A program made the translations under genes and the position numbers. Positions 25,691 to 35,318 of a stretch of 64,000 nt of DNA are shown here, piece after piece (the stretch's first letter is position 1; each line of letters begins with the position of its first letter). This DNA is from an uncultured Prevotellaceae bacterium. Its GTDB lineage: Bacteria; Bacteroidota; Bacteroidia; Bacteroidales; Muribaculaceae. Under the pieces are notes generated by a model. The model was not told where the DNA came from, ran no database searches, and worked only from the letters and a program-made list of their open reading frames with translations. Location: contig CAMHNO010000004.1 in assembly GCA_946186575.1 (NCBI GenBank), positions 1 to 64,000 on the forward strand. The letters are read 5' to 3'.

Positions 25691-27829
25691 ATGGCCGACA
25701 AAATTTCCACTCTCATTTCGCAGGAACTCAACATTCCGCTCAATCAAGTGTCAAGCACAGTGAGCTTGCTGCGCGACGACAATTCAATCCCCTTTATTAG
25801 CCGCTACCGCAAGGAGCAGACGGGAAACCTCGACGAGACGCAAGTGCAGTCGATAGATGCTCGCATGGCTTACTACGACGAGTTGCAACGACGCAAAAAC
25901 ACGATTTTGAAGACCATCGAAGCACAGGAAAAGCTCACCGATGAACTGTCAAACCGCATTCTCAACTGCTGGGATGCTACCGAGCTCGAAGATATATACC
26001 TGCCCTACAAGCCCAAGCGGCGCACTCGTGCGCAGATGGCTCGTGAAAAAGGACTCGAGCCGCTGGCTAAGATGATTATGTCGCAGAAAGGGGGCGATGT
26101 AGGCAACATGGCGGCACGCTTTGTAGATGGCGACAAAGTAAGCAATAGCGACGAGGCTATTGATGGCGCACTCGACATCATAGCAGAGTGGGTGAGCGAG
26201 AACCAGACGGTGCGCAACAGCGTGCGTCGCTCGTTCCGCTACGATGCCATTCTAAACTGTACCGTTGTGAAGGGCAAGGAAATAGAGGGGCGCAACTATG
26301 AGTTTTATTACGACTTTTCCAAACCACTCAAGCGCATTTCGTCGCACCAGTTGCTTGCCATACGCCGTGGCGAGAAAGAAGGTTTCCTCAAGGTGAGCAT
26401 CGACATCAACAACGACCGGTCTATCGACAACGTGTGCCGCATTGTGGTCAAAGGTAAAGGACAGTCATCTCAACTGGTTGAGGAGGCTGCCGAGGACAGC
26501 TTTGGGCGGCTCATAAAGCCTTCTATCGAGAATGAGTTTGCTGCTCTGTCGAAGGAGCGTGCCGATGAAGAGGCCATCGACATGTTTGCTCAAAACGTGC
26601 GTCAGTTGCTCTTTGCTCCGCCACTGGGGCACAAGCGCATCCTTGCCGTAGACCCCGGTTTTCGCACTGGCTGCAAGGTGGTGTGCCTCGACGAGAACGG
26701 CAACCTGTTGCACAACGACGTGATTTATCCCACGGCTCCCAACTACGACATTGAGGGAGCCACAAAGAAAATCCATAATCTGGTTGAGACCTATAAAATC
26801 GATGCTATAGCACTTGGCAACGGCACTGCCAGCCGAGAGACCGAGAAATTCCTCAAGCGCATACGCTACCATCGCAACGTTAACGTGTTTGTGGTGAGCG
26901 AGAACGGGGCGTCGATCTACAGCGCAAGCAAGATTGCCCGTGATGAGTTCCCCGACAAGGACGTGACCGTGCGTGGTGCAGTGTCGATTGGCCGCAGGCT
27001 GCTCGACCCGCTCGCCGAGCTTGTGAAAATCGATCCCAAGTCGATAGGGGTGGGGCAGTATCAGCACGATGTGGACCAGAACAAGCTCAAAGAAGCGCTG
27101 AACTATACAGTGATGAGCTGCGTCAACAGTGTGGGTGTGAACCTCAACACCGCAAGCAAGGAACTGCTCACCTACGTGTCGGGGCTCGGTCCCGCTCTGG
27201 CACAGAACATTGTGGACTATCGTGCCGAGCATGGCGATTTCAAGAGCAGGCAGGAGCTACTCAATGTTCCCAAACTCGGTCCCAAGACATTCACCCAGGC
27301 TGCTGGTTTCTTGCGTGTGCCCGAGAGTGACAATCCACTCGACAATAGTGCAGTGCATCCCGAGCGATATGCTCTGGTGACTAAGATGGCACGTGATTGC
27401 GACTGCTCGGTGGCCCAGCTTATAGCCGACCCCGAGAAGCGCAGCAAAATCGACATCAAGCGCTACGTTTCGCGCGAAGTGGGAGAGCTTACCTTGATTG
27501 ATATCATGAAGGAGCTCGAGAAGCCCGGCCGTGACCCTCGCAGCGAGGTCAAGGCCATGGAGTTTGACGAGAGCGTGCACGAGATTTCCGACCTAAAGCC
27601 CGGAATGGAACTGCCAGGAATTGTGACCAATATCACACAGTTTGGGGCCTTCGTCGATGTGGGAGTACACAAGGAAGGCCTCGTCCACGTTTCGCAACTA
27701 AGCGACAAGAGGGTGGAAAATCCAGCTAAAGCAGTGAAGCTCAATCAGCACGTGCGCGTCAGGGTAGAAAGCGTGGACCTCGAGCGCAAGCGCATAGCCC
27801 TCTCGATGAAAGGCGTGAAGCAGCCATGA
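25691..27829 (+). CDS. tex: Tex-family RNA-binding transcription accessory protein
   Basis: 712 residues of the usual length. N-terminal Tex helical region (about 1-190; LRDDNSIPFISRYRKEQTGN), an RNase H-like YqgF domain (about 320-450; ILAVDPGFRTGCKVV), two helix-hairpin-helix motifs (about 495-560; LGPALAQNIVDYR, LGPKTFTQAAGFLRV) and a C-terminal S1 RNA-binding domain (about 640-710; GIVTNITQFGAFVDVGV). Tex binds nucleic acid and affects transcription and mRNA stability; the detailed role in Bacteroidota is open. Confidence 0.95.
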   Translation: MADKISTLISQELNIPLNQVSSTVSLLRDDNSIPFISRYRKEQTGNLDETQVQSIDARMAYYDELQRRKNTILKTIEAQEKLTDELSNRILNCWDATELEDIYLPYKPKRRTRAQMAREKGLEPLAKMIMSQKGGDVGNMAARFVDGDKVSNSDEAIDGALDIIAEWVSENQTVRNSVRRSFRYDAILNCTVVKGKEIEGRNYEFYYDFSKPLKRISSHQLLAIRRGEKEGFLKVSIDINNDRSIDNVCRIVVKGKGQSSQLVEEAAEDSFGRLIKPSIENEFAALSKERADEEAIDMFAQNVRQLLFAPPLGHKRILAVDPGFRTGCKVVCLDENGNLLHNDVIYPTAPNYDIEGATKKIHNLVETYKIDAIALGNGTASRETEKFLKRIRYHRNVNVFVVSENGASIYSASKIARDEFPDKDVTVRGAVSIGRRLLDPLAELVKIDPKSIGVGQYQHDVDQNKLKEALNYTVMSCVNSVGVNLNTASKELLTYVSGLGPALAQNIVDYRAEHGDFKSRQELLNVPKLGPKTFTQAAGFLRVPESDNPLDNSAVHPERYALVTKMARDCDCSVAQLIADPEKRSKIDIKRYVSREVGELTLIDIMKELEKPGRDPRSEVKAMEFDESVHEISDLKPGMELPGIVTNITQFGAFVDVGVHKEGLVHVSQLSDKRVENPAKAVKLNQHVRVRVESVDLERKRIALSMKGVKQP

Positions 27830-27944
27830 CAGTGGTAGCTATAGTTCCTATAGCTCCTATCAATTCACAGTAGTTCCTGTCAATCTCTTGTCAAGTGTAA
27901 CATTATCGTAACTGGAATAATTTCCTAATTCACGGTATCAGAAA

Positions 27945-27952
27945 TAATTTTG
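27945..27952 (+). promoter_or_regulatory. Promoter box of the Na/Pi gene
   Basis: TAATTTTG at 27945-27952 with a TTTC at 27921-27924, spacer 20 nt. The leader would be about 36 nt. Confidence 0.5.
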
Positions 27953-27994
27953 TACCGATTTTTGGATTGAGAAATATTTGCCAAAAAATGTATA

Positions 27995-29689
27995 ATGACC
28001 AACACATCTAACTACATAATGCTGGCCTTCGAGTTGCTCGGGTCGCTGGGATTGCTGATTTTTGGAATGAAGATGATGAGCGACACGCTCCAGAAGATGG
28101 CAGGACCACAGTTGCGACACCTCTTGGGGGCTATCACTTCTAACCGATTTTCGGGAATTCTTGCTGGAACTTTTATTACATGTGCCGTGCAGTCGTCGTC
28201 GGCAACAACGGTGATGACTGTGTCGTTTGTCAGCGCAGGGCTGCTCTCGCTCTCTCAGGCAATATCGGTGATTATGGGTGCCAACATCGGAACCACGCTG
28301 ACGGCATGGATAATGTCGCTTGGCTATAATGTTGACCTCACGGTAGTTGTGTTTCCGGCATTCTTCATCGGGCTGTTGCTAATCTACAACAAGCGATTCA
28401 GGCTTGCGGGAGACTTGCTCTACGGCACCGCTTTTGTCTTCTTCTCACTGGTGCTGCTTAGCGCTGCAGGCAAGTCGCTTAACTTGGAGAATAACCCGGA
28501 GGTTATTGATTTCTTCTCGTCGTTCGACACGGGCAGTTATCTTACGATTCTGATATTTCTTGCCATTGGAACGGTTATCACTTGCATAGTGCAGTCGTCG
28601 GCGGCTGTCATGGCCATCACAATTCTGTTGTGCTCCACGGGTGTGCTCCCCATTCACATGGGCATTGCGCTGGTCATGGGCGAAAACATTGGCACTACCG
28701 CCACGGCCAACATTGCCGCCCTGGGAGCCGGCACACAAGCCCGACGCGCAGCCCTGGCTCACTTGCTGTTCAACGTTTTTGGTGTGATGTGGGTTTTGTG
28801 CATCTTCTATCCTTTTGTTGACCTGGTTTGCCTGATTGCAGGTTACGACCAAACTGGCACTCCTATGGCTTCTCACATCCCCATTGTGCTGGCTGTTTTC
28901 CACACTTGCTTTAATGTGGCTAATACTGCAGTGCTCATCTCATTTGTGCCCCAAATAGAGCGCGTGGTGTGCTGGCTGTTGCCCGAAAAGAAGGAAGCAG
29001 ACGACGACGGCTTTAAACTCAAGTATCTAAAGTCGAACCTCATGCAGACTCCAGAAATCTCGGTCATGCAAGCTCAGCAAGAGACTATTCACTTCGCTCA
29101 GAAAACTCAAGACATGTTCTCGCTCGTGCGCAAGTTGCTTAACGAGAAGAAAGCATCAAACTGGGAGAAAATCTATGAGGCAATCGAGAAGCAGGAAGAC
29201 GAGGCCGACCAGACCGAGATTGGGATTGCACGTTACCTGGGAAGCATCAGCGATGACCACCTCTCGAATGAGACTAAAAACCTGGTGAGAACCATGCTGC
29301 GTGAAATCAGCGAGATAGAGAGCATTAGCGACTCGTGCTACAACATGGCACGAATCCTCAAGCGGCAGAGGGAGAGCGGGCTGGATTTCACTGCCGACCA
29401 GTATCACCAGCTACAGGCAATGACAATCTTCACTGGCGATGCCATCACCCAGATGAACACCGTGATGAGCGGCAAACTCGAGGATTACACCATTGATGAG
29501 TCATATCGTATTGAGAACATGATCAACCACATGTGCAAAAGGCTCAAAGAAGATAACATCAAGGCGGTCAACGAGCACAGCTATGATTACTCGGTTGGAA
29601 CCATGTATACCGATTTTGTCAAGGAGTGTGAAAAACTCGGAGACTATGTAATCAACGTGATGCAAGCGAGATTTGGAAAAAATAACTAA
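27995..29689 (+). CDS. Na+/phosphate cotransporter family protein with PhoU domain
   Basis: 564 residues. Eight to nine membrane segments form two inverted halves, each with the QSSSATT / QSSAAVM signature followed by GANIGTT / GENIGTT, typical of the NptA/YjbB family. The C-terminal part (about 350-564) is a soluble helical PhoU-like domain. It probably exports or imports phosphate coupled to sodium; direction cannot be told. A two-component pair follows, but with no visible link to phosphate beyond position. Confidence 0.92.
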   Translation: MTNTSNYIMLAFELLGSLGLLIFGMKMMSDTLQKMAGPQLRHLLGAITSNRFSGILAGTFITCAVQSSSATTVMTVSFVSAGLLSLSQAISVIMGANIGTTLTAWIMSLGYNVDLTVVVFPAFFIGLLLIYNKRFRLAGDLLYGTAFVFFSLVLLSAAGKSLNLENNPEVIDFFSSFDTGSYLTILIFLAIGTVITCIVQSSAAVMAITILLCSTGVLPIHMGIALVMGENIGTTATANIAALGAGTQARRAALAHLLFNVFGVMWVLCIFYPFVDLVCLIAGYDQTGTPMASHIPIVLAVFHTCFNVANTAVLISFVPQIERVVCWLLPEKKEADDDGFKLKYLKSNLMQTPEISVMQAQQETIHFAQKTQDMFSLVRKLLNEKKASNWEKIYEAIEKQEDEADQTEIGIARYLGSISDDHLSNETKNLVRTMLREISEIESISDSCYNMARILKRQRESGLDFTADQYHQLQAMTIFTGDAITQMNTVMSGKLEDYTIDESYRIENMINHMCKRLKEDNIKAVNEHSYDYSVGTMYTDFVKECEKLGDYVINVMQARFGKNN

Positions 29690-29694
29690 TTTTG
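29687..29694 (+). promoter_or_regulatory. Possible -7 box before the response regulator
   Basis: TAATTTTG overlaps the stop codon of the preceding gene. No TTTG box at the right distance, and the leader would be about 120 nt, so this is tentative. Confidence 0.3.
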
Positions 29695-29823
29695 CAAGGC
29701 GGTACTATAAATTGCTTTGGCAGAAAAGAGTTACCACGGTCAGTGAATGATGACACTGGAACATAAGTAAAGCTTATTTGGGTTTTATAGAACTGCCATA
29801 TAACAATAATCTTCATATTTATC

Positions 29824-30501
29824 ATGAACGAATATTCTATTCTTGTTGTTGACGATGATGTGGACTTGTGTGAGATATTGAAATTCAATCTCGAGAGGCA
29901 AGGCTACAAGGTGCAGGTTGCGCACTCCGCTATCGATGCCATGAAGGTCATGACCAATTTTTATAATCTCATTATTATTGATGTTATGATGCCGGGCATG
30001 AGCGGTTTTGATTTCGCTCAAAAGCTAAAAGAAGATGGTATATGGGCTAAAATGCCTATAATATTCCTCACAGCTAAGGATGGAGAAAACGATGTTCTCA
30101 AAGGATTTGAGATAGGGGCCGACGATTACATTGCAAAGCCTTTTTCAATTAAAGAAGTGATGGCGAGGGTAAAAGCTGTGCTTGCGAGGAGTCATGGACC
30201 CCACACCGACCCGCTGCTCTCGCTAAATGGCTTGGTTATTGACTCCAGGGGCAAGACTGTGATGATTGATGGTTTTGATGCCGAGCTCACCAAGACCGAG
30301 TATGAGCTGTTGCTCTTCCTCCTTCAGCACAGGGGCCGTGTGTTCTCGCGCGAGGAGCTGCTCAATCATGTGTGGCCCAACAATGTTGTAGTCACACTTA
30401 GGACCGTAGATGTCAACATCACACGACTACGCAAGAAGATGGGGCGGTTTGCTTCCTACATTTTAACTAAAACAGGCTACGGTTATAGTTTTGAACTATG
30501 A
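29824..30501 (+). CDS. OmpR-family response regulator
   Basis: 225 residues. Receiver domain (about 1-120) with the acidic pocket D10-D11, phosphoacceptor D53 in LIIIDVMMPGM, and the conserved KPFS lysine; winged-helix DNA-binding domain (about 130-225) with LTKTEYELLLFLLQH and the RTVDVNITRLRKKMG recognition helix. It overlaps the kinase gene by 4 nt (ATGA). It resembles the RprY-type regulators of Bacteroides; target genes unknown. Confidence 0.93.
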   Translation: MNEYSILVVDDDVDLCEILKFNLERQGYKVQVAHSAIDAMKVMTNFYNLIIIDVMMPGMSGFDFAQKLKEDGIWAKMPIIFLTAKDGENDVLKGFEIGADDYIAKPFSIKEVMARVKAVLARSHGPHTDPLLSLNGLVIDSRGKTVMIDGFDAELTKTEYELLLFLLQHRGRVFSREELLNHVWPNNVVVTLRTVDVNITRLRKKMGRFASYILTKTGYGYSFEL

Positions 30502-31418
30502 AAAAGTTTACCGAAGGCGAGAAAATGTGGTTAGGGGTAATGGCCTCTTTCCTTATTTATGCGGTATTTTTCATTTTGTTTGACGATTATGACCGCAAGA
30601 TGTTTGAGCCTCTCAACGAGGTGAGCAACTGGCACTTGATGCTTTTTGCCGTCGTAGTGATGGCGATTCTCGGATATGTCTTATATAAGTATGCCAAGAA
30701 AATGGACCAGCGCATCAAGCAGGAACAAGAGATGAAGCAGACCCTCATGCGGCGACAACTCACGCAGAACATTGCTCATGAGCTCAAAACTCCTGTGGCC
30801 AGCATTCTGGGCTACACCGAGACGCTGCTCTCAACCCCCGACATACCCATCGAAACTCAGCATCGATTTGTGGAACGAACCAATATTCAAGCTCAGCGAC
30901 TGACCTCGCTGCTCAATGACCTCTCGATACTGAATCGTGTGGACTATGCACCTCATGTGATAGAGATGCATCGCATCAATGTTTCGCAACTGGTGGCCGA
31001 TATCGTTGAAGATGTCACGTTGCCACTCAATAAGAAGGGCATGAAACTCAACAACTATCTGCCCGAGGATATTGTGGTCAACGGCAATGAAATGCTCATT
31101 TATAGTATATTTAATAATTTGATTGACAATGCAATGAGCTATGCGGGTGATGGGGCGATAGTGGAGATTCTTGCCTCTGAGACTAACGACTACTGGCATT
31201 TTACCTTCCGCGACAATGGGATGGGGGTAGAAGAGGAGCACCTGCCACACTTGTTTGAAAGATTCTATCGTGTAGACAAGGGCCGTAGCCGCTCGATGGG
31301 AGGCACTGGTTTGGGACTTGCCATAGTGAAAAACGCTGTCCTTCAGCACCAGGGAAGCATCGAGGTGAAGAAAGGGAATGAAGGTGGGTTACAATTTAAT
31401 TTCTCGCTCAAGAAGTAG
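30498..31418 (+). CDS. Sensor histidine kinase
   Basis: 306 residues. Two membrane segments (about 11-28 and 46-64) enclose a short external loop of about 18 residues, so there is hardly any periplasmic sensor domain. The H-box NIAHELKTPVASI places the phosphorylated His at 94; the N box (NLIDNAMSY), G1 (DNGMGV), F box (LFERFYRVDKGRS) and G2 (GTGLGLAIVK) are intact. It pairs with the response regulator. Sensing is probably within or at the membrane. Confidence 0.94.
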   Translation: MKKFTEGEKMWLGVMASFLIYAVFFILFDDYDRKMFEPLNEVSNWHLMLFAVVVMAILGYVLYKYAKKMDQRIKQEQEMKQTLMRRQLTQNIAHELKTPVASILGYTETLLSTPDIPIETQHRFVERTNIQAQRLTSLLNDLSILNRVDYAPHVIEMHRINVSQLVADIVEDVTLPLNKKGMKLNNYLPEDIVVNGNEMLIYSIFNNLIDNAMSYAGDGAIVEILASETNDYWHFTFRDNGMGVEEEHLPHLFERFYRVDKGRSRSMGGTGLGLAIVKNAVLQHQGSIEVKKGNEGGLQFNFSLKK

Positions 31419-31481
31419 GGCTCGCATTGATGTGTATGCGCATGTGAGCAGTTGTATCAAAACGGCTATTAAATAATAAAA

Positions 31482-31523
31482 AACATGGAATCTTCACTTG
31501 TTTGCTGGTGGGGATTCCATGTT
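31482..31523. terminator. Bidirectional terminator
   Basis: AACATGGAATC (31482-31492) pairs with GATTCCATGTT (31513-31523), perfect 11-bp stem with a 20-nt loop. It is preceded by A-runs and followed by TTTTA, so it can serve the converging kinase and HTH genes. Confidence 0.7.
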
Positions 31524-31553
31524 AGTTTTACTCCGTTCTCCTAAATGAGTTTT

Positions 31554-31826
31554 TTAGACTTCGTCTTTGGGCTTTAGCTTTTCTTGTTCAAGGATTTCGA
31601 GGGCCATGTCCAGAATTGTGGGGTCGTCAAGGACCACGATGCCACCATCAGGGCCTGGCTCGATGTGAACTCCCATGTGAATGCCAAAGTCGTAGTTCGA
31701 CCCGCCAAAGTAGTTTCTTACTGTTTGAACACTCAGGTTCAACTTCTCGGCAATCACGTGAGTAGAGCCTTCGGGCAAGCTGGCTTTGATGCGGCGAAGC
31801 TCATTGAAAGTAATGGTCTTGGGCAT
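31554..31826 (-). CDS. Small helix-turn-helix DNA-binding protein
   Basis: 90 residues. A helix-turn-helix is suggested by ITFNELRRIKASLPEG and VIAEKLNLSVQTVRNYFGG (about 6-42), followed by a short acidic C-terminal part (IVVLDDPTILDMALEIL). Small proteins of this type are common in Bacteroidales; no target is known. It is monocistronic, flanked by the terminator and the PAP2 gene. Confidence 0.75.
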   Translation of the reverse strand: MPKTITFNELRRIKASLPEGSTHVIAEKLNLSVQTVRNYFGGSNYDFGIHMGVHIEPGPDGGIVVLDDPTILDMALEILEQEKLKPKDEV

Positions 31827-31925
31827 GATAATTATACTTTATAGTTAATGAATTTGATTTGATTTAGAAATGTGCTATAAAGATAGACACTTTATTGAGA
31901 ATATAAAAATAATTTGACGATTTTT

Positions 31926-32594
31926 TTAGGATACAGGCAAGAAAATCGCTATTACTGCAAGTAGGGCAACGTTGATTGCTGCAGCCCATATCAAGACTTG
32001 CGACTCGCTGCCACTGAACTCAATCTTGCCCCATAGAGGATTCTTATTGCTGAACATGAGTAGCAGGCGATATACTATCCAGGCAGCTATTACACCCAGG
32101 ATTGAACCACAAAAGATGTCGCCAGGATAATGAACACCCAGATAGATGCGGCTGTAGCACATGAGCAAGGCCCATGCCACCATCGTCCAGGTGAAGGCGC
32201 GATTTTTGAAAACGAACGCCAGCAGCAGTGCGATGCCAAAGCAGTTGGCGGCATGGCTCGAGACAAAGCCAAATGGCCCGCCTCGATAGCCATTCACGAT
32301 GTGTATGGTGTCATCGAGACTGGGGTTGTGGCTTGGCCTCGCCCTCTCGACCAGTGGCTTGATGATTGATGCCGACACTTGGTCGGCAATAAGAATCACA
32401 AGGCCTATGGCAAGTAGCATGGTGATGGTGCGCCGCCACCCCTTCTTGGTGATAAGAATGTAGAGTAGCACTGCTATCATGGGAATCCATGTGCCTATCT
32501 TGGTTACGAGCCACATGAAGCTATCGAAGTAGCTGGCATGGAGGCTGTTGATTGCCGTGAAGATGCTGGCGTCGAATTGCTGTAGAGTGTCCAA
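31926..32594 (-). CDS. PAP2-family phosphatase
   Basis: 222 residues with six membrane segments. All three motifs of the acid phosphatase PAP2 superfamily are present: KPLVERARPS, GFVSSHAANCFG and SRIYLGVHYPGD. Such enzymes dephosphorylate lipids such as undecaprenyl diphosphate. It starts 22 nt after the BatD/E stop, so it is probably the last gene of the Bat operon; whether it takes part in the Bat function is unknown. Confidence 0.92.
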   Translation of the reverse strand: MDTLQQFDASIFTAINSLHASYFDSFMWLVTKIGTWIPMIAVLLYILITKKGWRRTITMLLAIGLVILIADQVSASIIKPLVERARPSHNPSLDDTIHIVNGYRGGPFGFVSSHAANCFGIALLLAFVFKNRAFTWTMVAWALLMCYSRIYLGVHYPGDIFCGSILGVIAAWIVYRLLLMFSNKNPLWGKIEFSGSESQVLIWAAAINVALLAVIAIFLPVS

Positions 32595-32616
32595 AGTGTG
32601 TTGATGGTGTGTTTTG

Positions 32617-35268
32617 TTAAATAATAGTGAAATTGTCTTTCTTCATCCATCCGGCGCGGCCGTCGGCAGTTTCAATCTTATACCACCTGCTGTTGGTATC
32701 TTTCTCGGCAATGGAGTCGGTAATATCCACCTTAACACCACTGTCGACGGTGAACGCCGCGTCGTTGTGGCTGGAGCGAGGGGTCTTCTTGGCCACACTC
32801 TTGCCAACCATGATGATGGCAGTGTCGCTGCTGGTGCAACGGTTGTACATGTAGCACGAGCAAATAACAGCGATTATGGTGATGACGGTCATTGCAAGAG
32901 CCCCAAAGAATCCTGCCTTCTGCCACCTGATGCTGTCGCTGGTGCGGTAGCATGCAATGCCCGCAAGTGCGATGACAAATGCTATTAGCCCTATCACCGC
33001 CCAGCTATTGCTTGAGGCATGGCTCACCACGTCGCCCAGTAACGAGGAGAAATAGTTGCTGCCATTGTCAGCATTGAGTTGTGATTTCTCCCTGATGAAC
33101 TCGAGGTTGAAGCGGGCGTCTGAGTTTTGTGGATCGAGTTTCAATGCTCGTTCGTAGCACAGCACCGCTTCGGCCCGATTGTTCAGGCGGTAGTAGGCAT
33201 TGCCCATGTTGTAGTAGAGCTGCGAAGAGACACCGCTCTTGCTCGCGAGCTTGTACAGGTCAATTGCTTCCCTGTAGTGCTTAGTCTCGTAGGCCTTGTT
33301 GCCCTGGTCTACATAGTTTATTGCACTTGCCACTGATGGAACTGCCATTGCAAGCAGTGCAATGATTAATGTTATTGATCGCATTGCGGTTGATGATGTG
33401 TCGTTGCTTGTTGTGGATTTGGGAGGTTTGACTTTCTCAAGATTGTCGATGAGTGCCGCGCAGTCGTCATAGACTTGTGCCATGTCGTTTTTCTCTAACT
33501 CGGGTGCATATTGAGCAAACTCACAGGTCTCAAGCATGTGCATGGTGTCGTCGATGTGATTCGAGCTGAAACCGTAGCTCTCCATCTCGGCGGCAATGTT
33601 GTCCTTGCTGAGTTCCGAAACAGGAATGCTGAGTTTGTCGCTCAAATATCCCCACAGTGCTGTTAGAGTCTCGGCATAGAAGCCGTTGCGGTCATTCTTG
33701 ACCATCAAGGCTCGGGCGTTCTTGAGTCGGCGCTGTGCCAGCTTGCTGGCGCGGCGAGTGCGCATCAGGCGGGTGTTGGCATGAGTCTTCTCAATCTTGC
33801 GATACATAACCATGCCAGCAATCATTAGAGTAAGTGCCAGCAACATGAGGAACCAGTAGCCAAAACTTGTGATGAAGAACGATTGCGACTTGCTGAGCTC
33901 GCAGTGTCCCTTGTCGATGTCCCTGATGTCCATGTTGCGCAGCTTGTAGTGCTCTGAAGGCTTGCCCTCGCCCTTGGCGACCTTGATGTCGTAGCCCTCA
34001 ACCTTGATGCTGTCGTACAGCTGGGTCTCGGTGTTGAAATACACGAAATAGGAGTCGGGAATCTTGTACTGACCCTCAAACTGTGGAATGAACATGTAGT
34101 CAAACCTCACATTGCCGCTCATGTTGTCGCCACTTGGCGACATGTTAATCTTGTTCTGAGGGTCGTAGGTGTCGAACTGCTTGGGCATGTTCACCACAGG
34201 ATTCTGGATATACTTCAGGTTGCCAGTTCCCGATACAATGATGCTATAGGTTGCCGGCGAGTAGGTCTTGAACACCTGTGGGTTGATGCGTGTGACCAGG
34301 TCAAACACGCCCACAGCACCGCTGAAGTTGGCAGGCTTGGGACTTGGCAGTGGCCGTATGTTCACAGTCTCGGAATTGCTCGACACCTTGATGTTGGCAG
34401 GAGTTGTCTCTTGAGCCATAGAGCCCCAAAACGTGTTGACCACCTCATATCTCTTTAGCTGTACGTCGTAGTTGCCCGATGTGATTGTGAGCTTGCCCGA
34501 TTGCTGAGGATAGAGGATGCACTTCTTGAGGTCGGCAGTGATATATTTTGCTCCATTAATTGTCTCGATTGCGGCATTATTGTTCTGTCCCAGTGGCAAG
34601 TCTTCTATCAAGAAACCGTTGAACGATGGCTGCTGCGTGCAGTGGAAGCTACCCAGCGGGAACCTTGAGTAGAGCTTTATGTGGCACATCACAGCTTCTT
34701 GCTCATAGACCACGTCCTTCGATATGGTAATCTTCACGAAGAAATCGTTCGATGTGACGTCGCGGCCGGCAATTTGCTCTATGAGTTCTCTTAAATCGGC
34801 TGGTACGTTCGATTGCTGCTGTGGCGGAGCCTGTTGCTGCTGAGGTGCTTGGCTTTGGTAGGGCGACGACAATACTTCGATTGTCACTGGCTGCGATGAG
34901 TAGCGCTTGCCGTTGACGGTCACCGTTGCTGGCCCCAGAGTGTGTCGGCCTGCGCTCGATGCTATGTAGCGGAACGTGTAGGCAATGTAAGAACTTGAAG
35001 ACTGGCTTGGACTGCCCTGGCCATTGGAGTAAATTTGTGTGGAGAAGCCTTGTGATACCATAGGGTCATTGTTCAGCCGCTTGGCTCCACTTAGCTGTGG
35101 AACCGATATGTTGCTTGCGCTTCTGTCGCTGCCCGAAAGCACGAAACTTATTTCAAACTCCATGCCCACCATTACTTGCGATGGGGCTTGCGCTCGGAAT
35201 GTTACTGCATGGGCAGTGATCGCGCTCAGTAGCAAGAGTAAGGATAATATATGCTTGAAGTATCTCAT
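32617..35268 (-). CDS. BatD-BatE fusion protein
   Basis: 883 residues. The first 628 match BatD: signal peptide 1-22 (AITAHA), immunoglobulin-like oxygen-tolerance domain repeats (about 25-460), a membrane segment at about 472-492, and a cytoplasmic basic/helical part. In frame and without a stop, BatE follows: a second hydrophobic start at 629 (MRSITLIIALLAMAVPS), TPR repeats (about 655-730), two membrane segments (about 770-815) and an SH3-like end (WYKIETADGRAGWM). In Bacteroides, batD and batE are usually separate genes. ATG at 35268 is chosen; a codon at 35325 overlaps batC and would put 19 residues before the signal peptide. Internal initiation at 33384 is possible. Confidence 0.85.
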   Translation of the reverse strand: MRYFKHILSLLLLLSAITAHAVTFRAQAPSQVMVGMEFEISFVLSGSDRSASNISVPQLSGAKRLNNDPMVSQGFSTQIYSNGQGSPSQSSSSYIAYTFRYIASSAGRHTLGPATVTVNGKRYSSQPVTIEVLSSPYQSQAPQQQQAPPQQQSNVPADLRELIEQIAGRDVTSNDFFVKITISKDVVYEQEAVMCHIKLYSRFPLGSFHCTQQPSFNGFLIEDLPLGQNNNAAIETINGAKYITADLKKCILYPQQSGKLTITSGNYDVQLKRYEVVNTFWGSMAQETTPANIKVSSNSETVNIRPLPSPKPANFSGAVGVFDLVTRINPQVFKTYSPATYSIIVSGTGNLKYIQNPVVNMPKQFDTYDPQNKINMSPSGDNMSGNVRFDYMFIPQFEGQYKIPDSYFVYFNTETQLYDSIKVEGYDIKVAKGEGKPSEHYKLRNMDIRDIDKGHCELSKSQSFFITSFGYWFLMLLALTLMIAGMVMYRKIEKTHANTRLMRTRRASKLAQRRLKNARALMVKNDRNGFYAETLTALWGYLSDKLSIPVSELSKDNIAAEMESYGFSSNHIDDTMHMLETCEFAQYAPELEKNDMAQVYDDCAALIDNLEKVKPPKSTTSNDTSSTAMRSITLIIALLAMAVPSVASAINYVDQGNKAYETKHYREAIDLYKLASKSGVSSQLYYNMGNAYYRLNNRAEAVLCYERALKLDPQNSDARFNLEFIREKSQLNADNGSNYFSSLLGDVVSHASSNSWAVIGLIAFVIALAGIACYRTSDSIRWQKAGFFGALAMTVITIIAVICSCYMYNRCTSSDTAIIMVGKSVAKKTPRSSHNDAAFTVDSGVKVDITDSIAEKDTNSRWYKIETADGRAGWMKKDNFTII

Positions 35269-35318
35269 TGATTGCAACGATAGATGATGTTTTTTAATGA
35301 AATTCAGTGTAAAAGTTT

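Noticed and set aside
33384..33384. Separate batE gene starting here
   Set aside because: Possible, but there is no stop between batD and this codon, so a fusion is the direct reading; the alternative is recorded in the feature.
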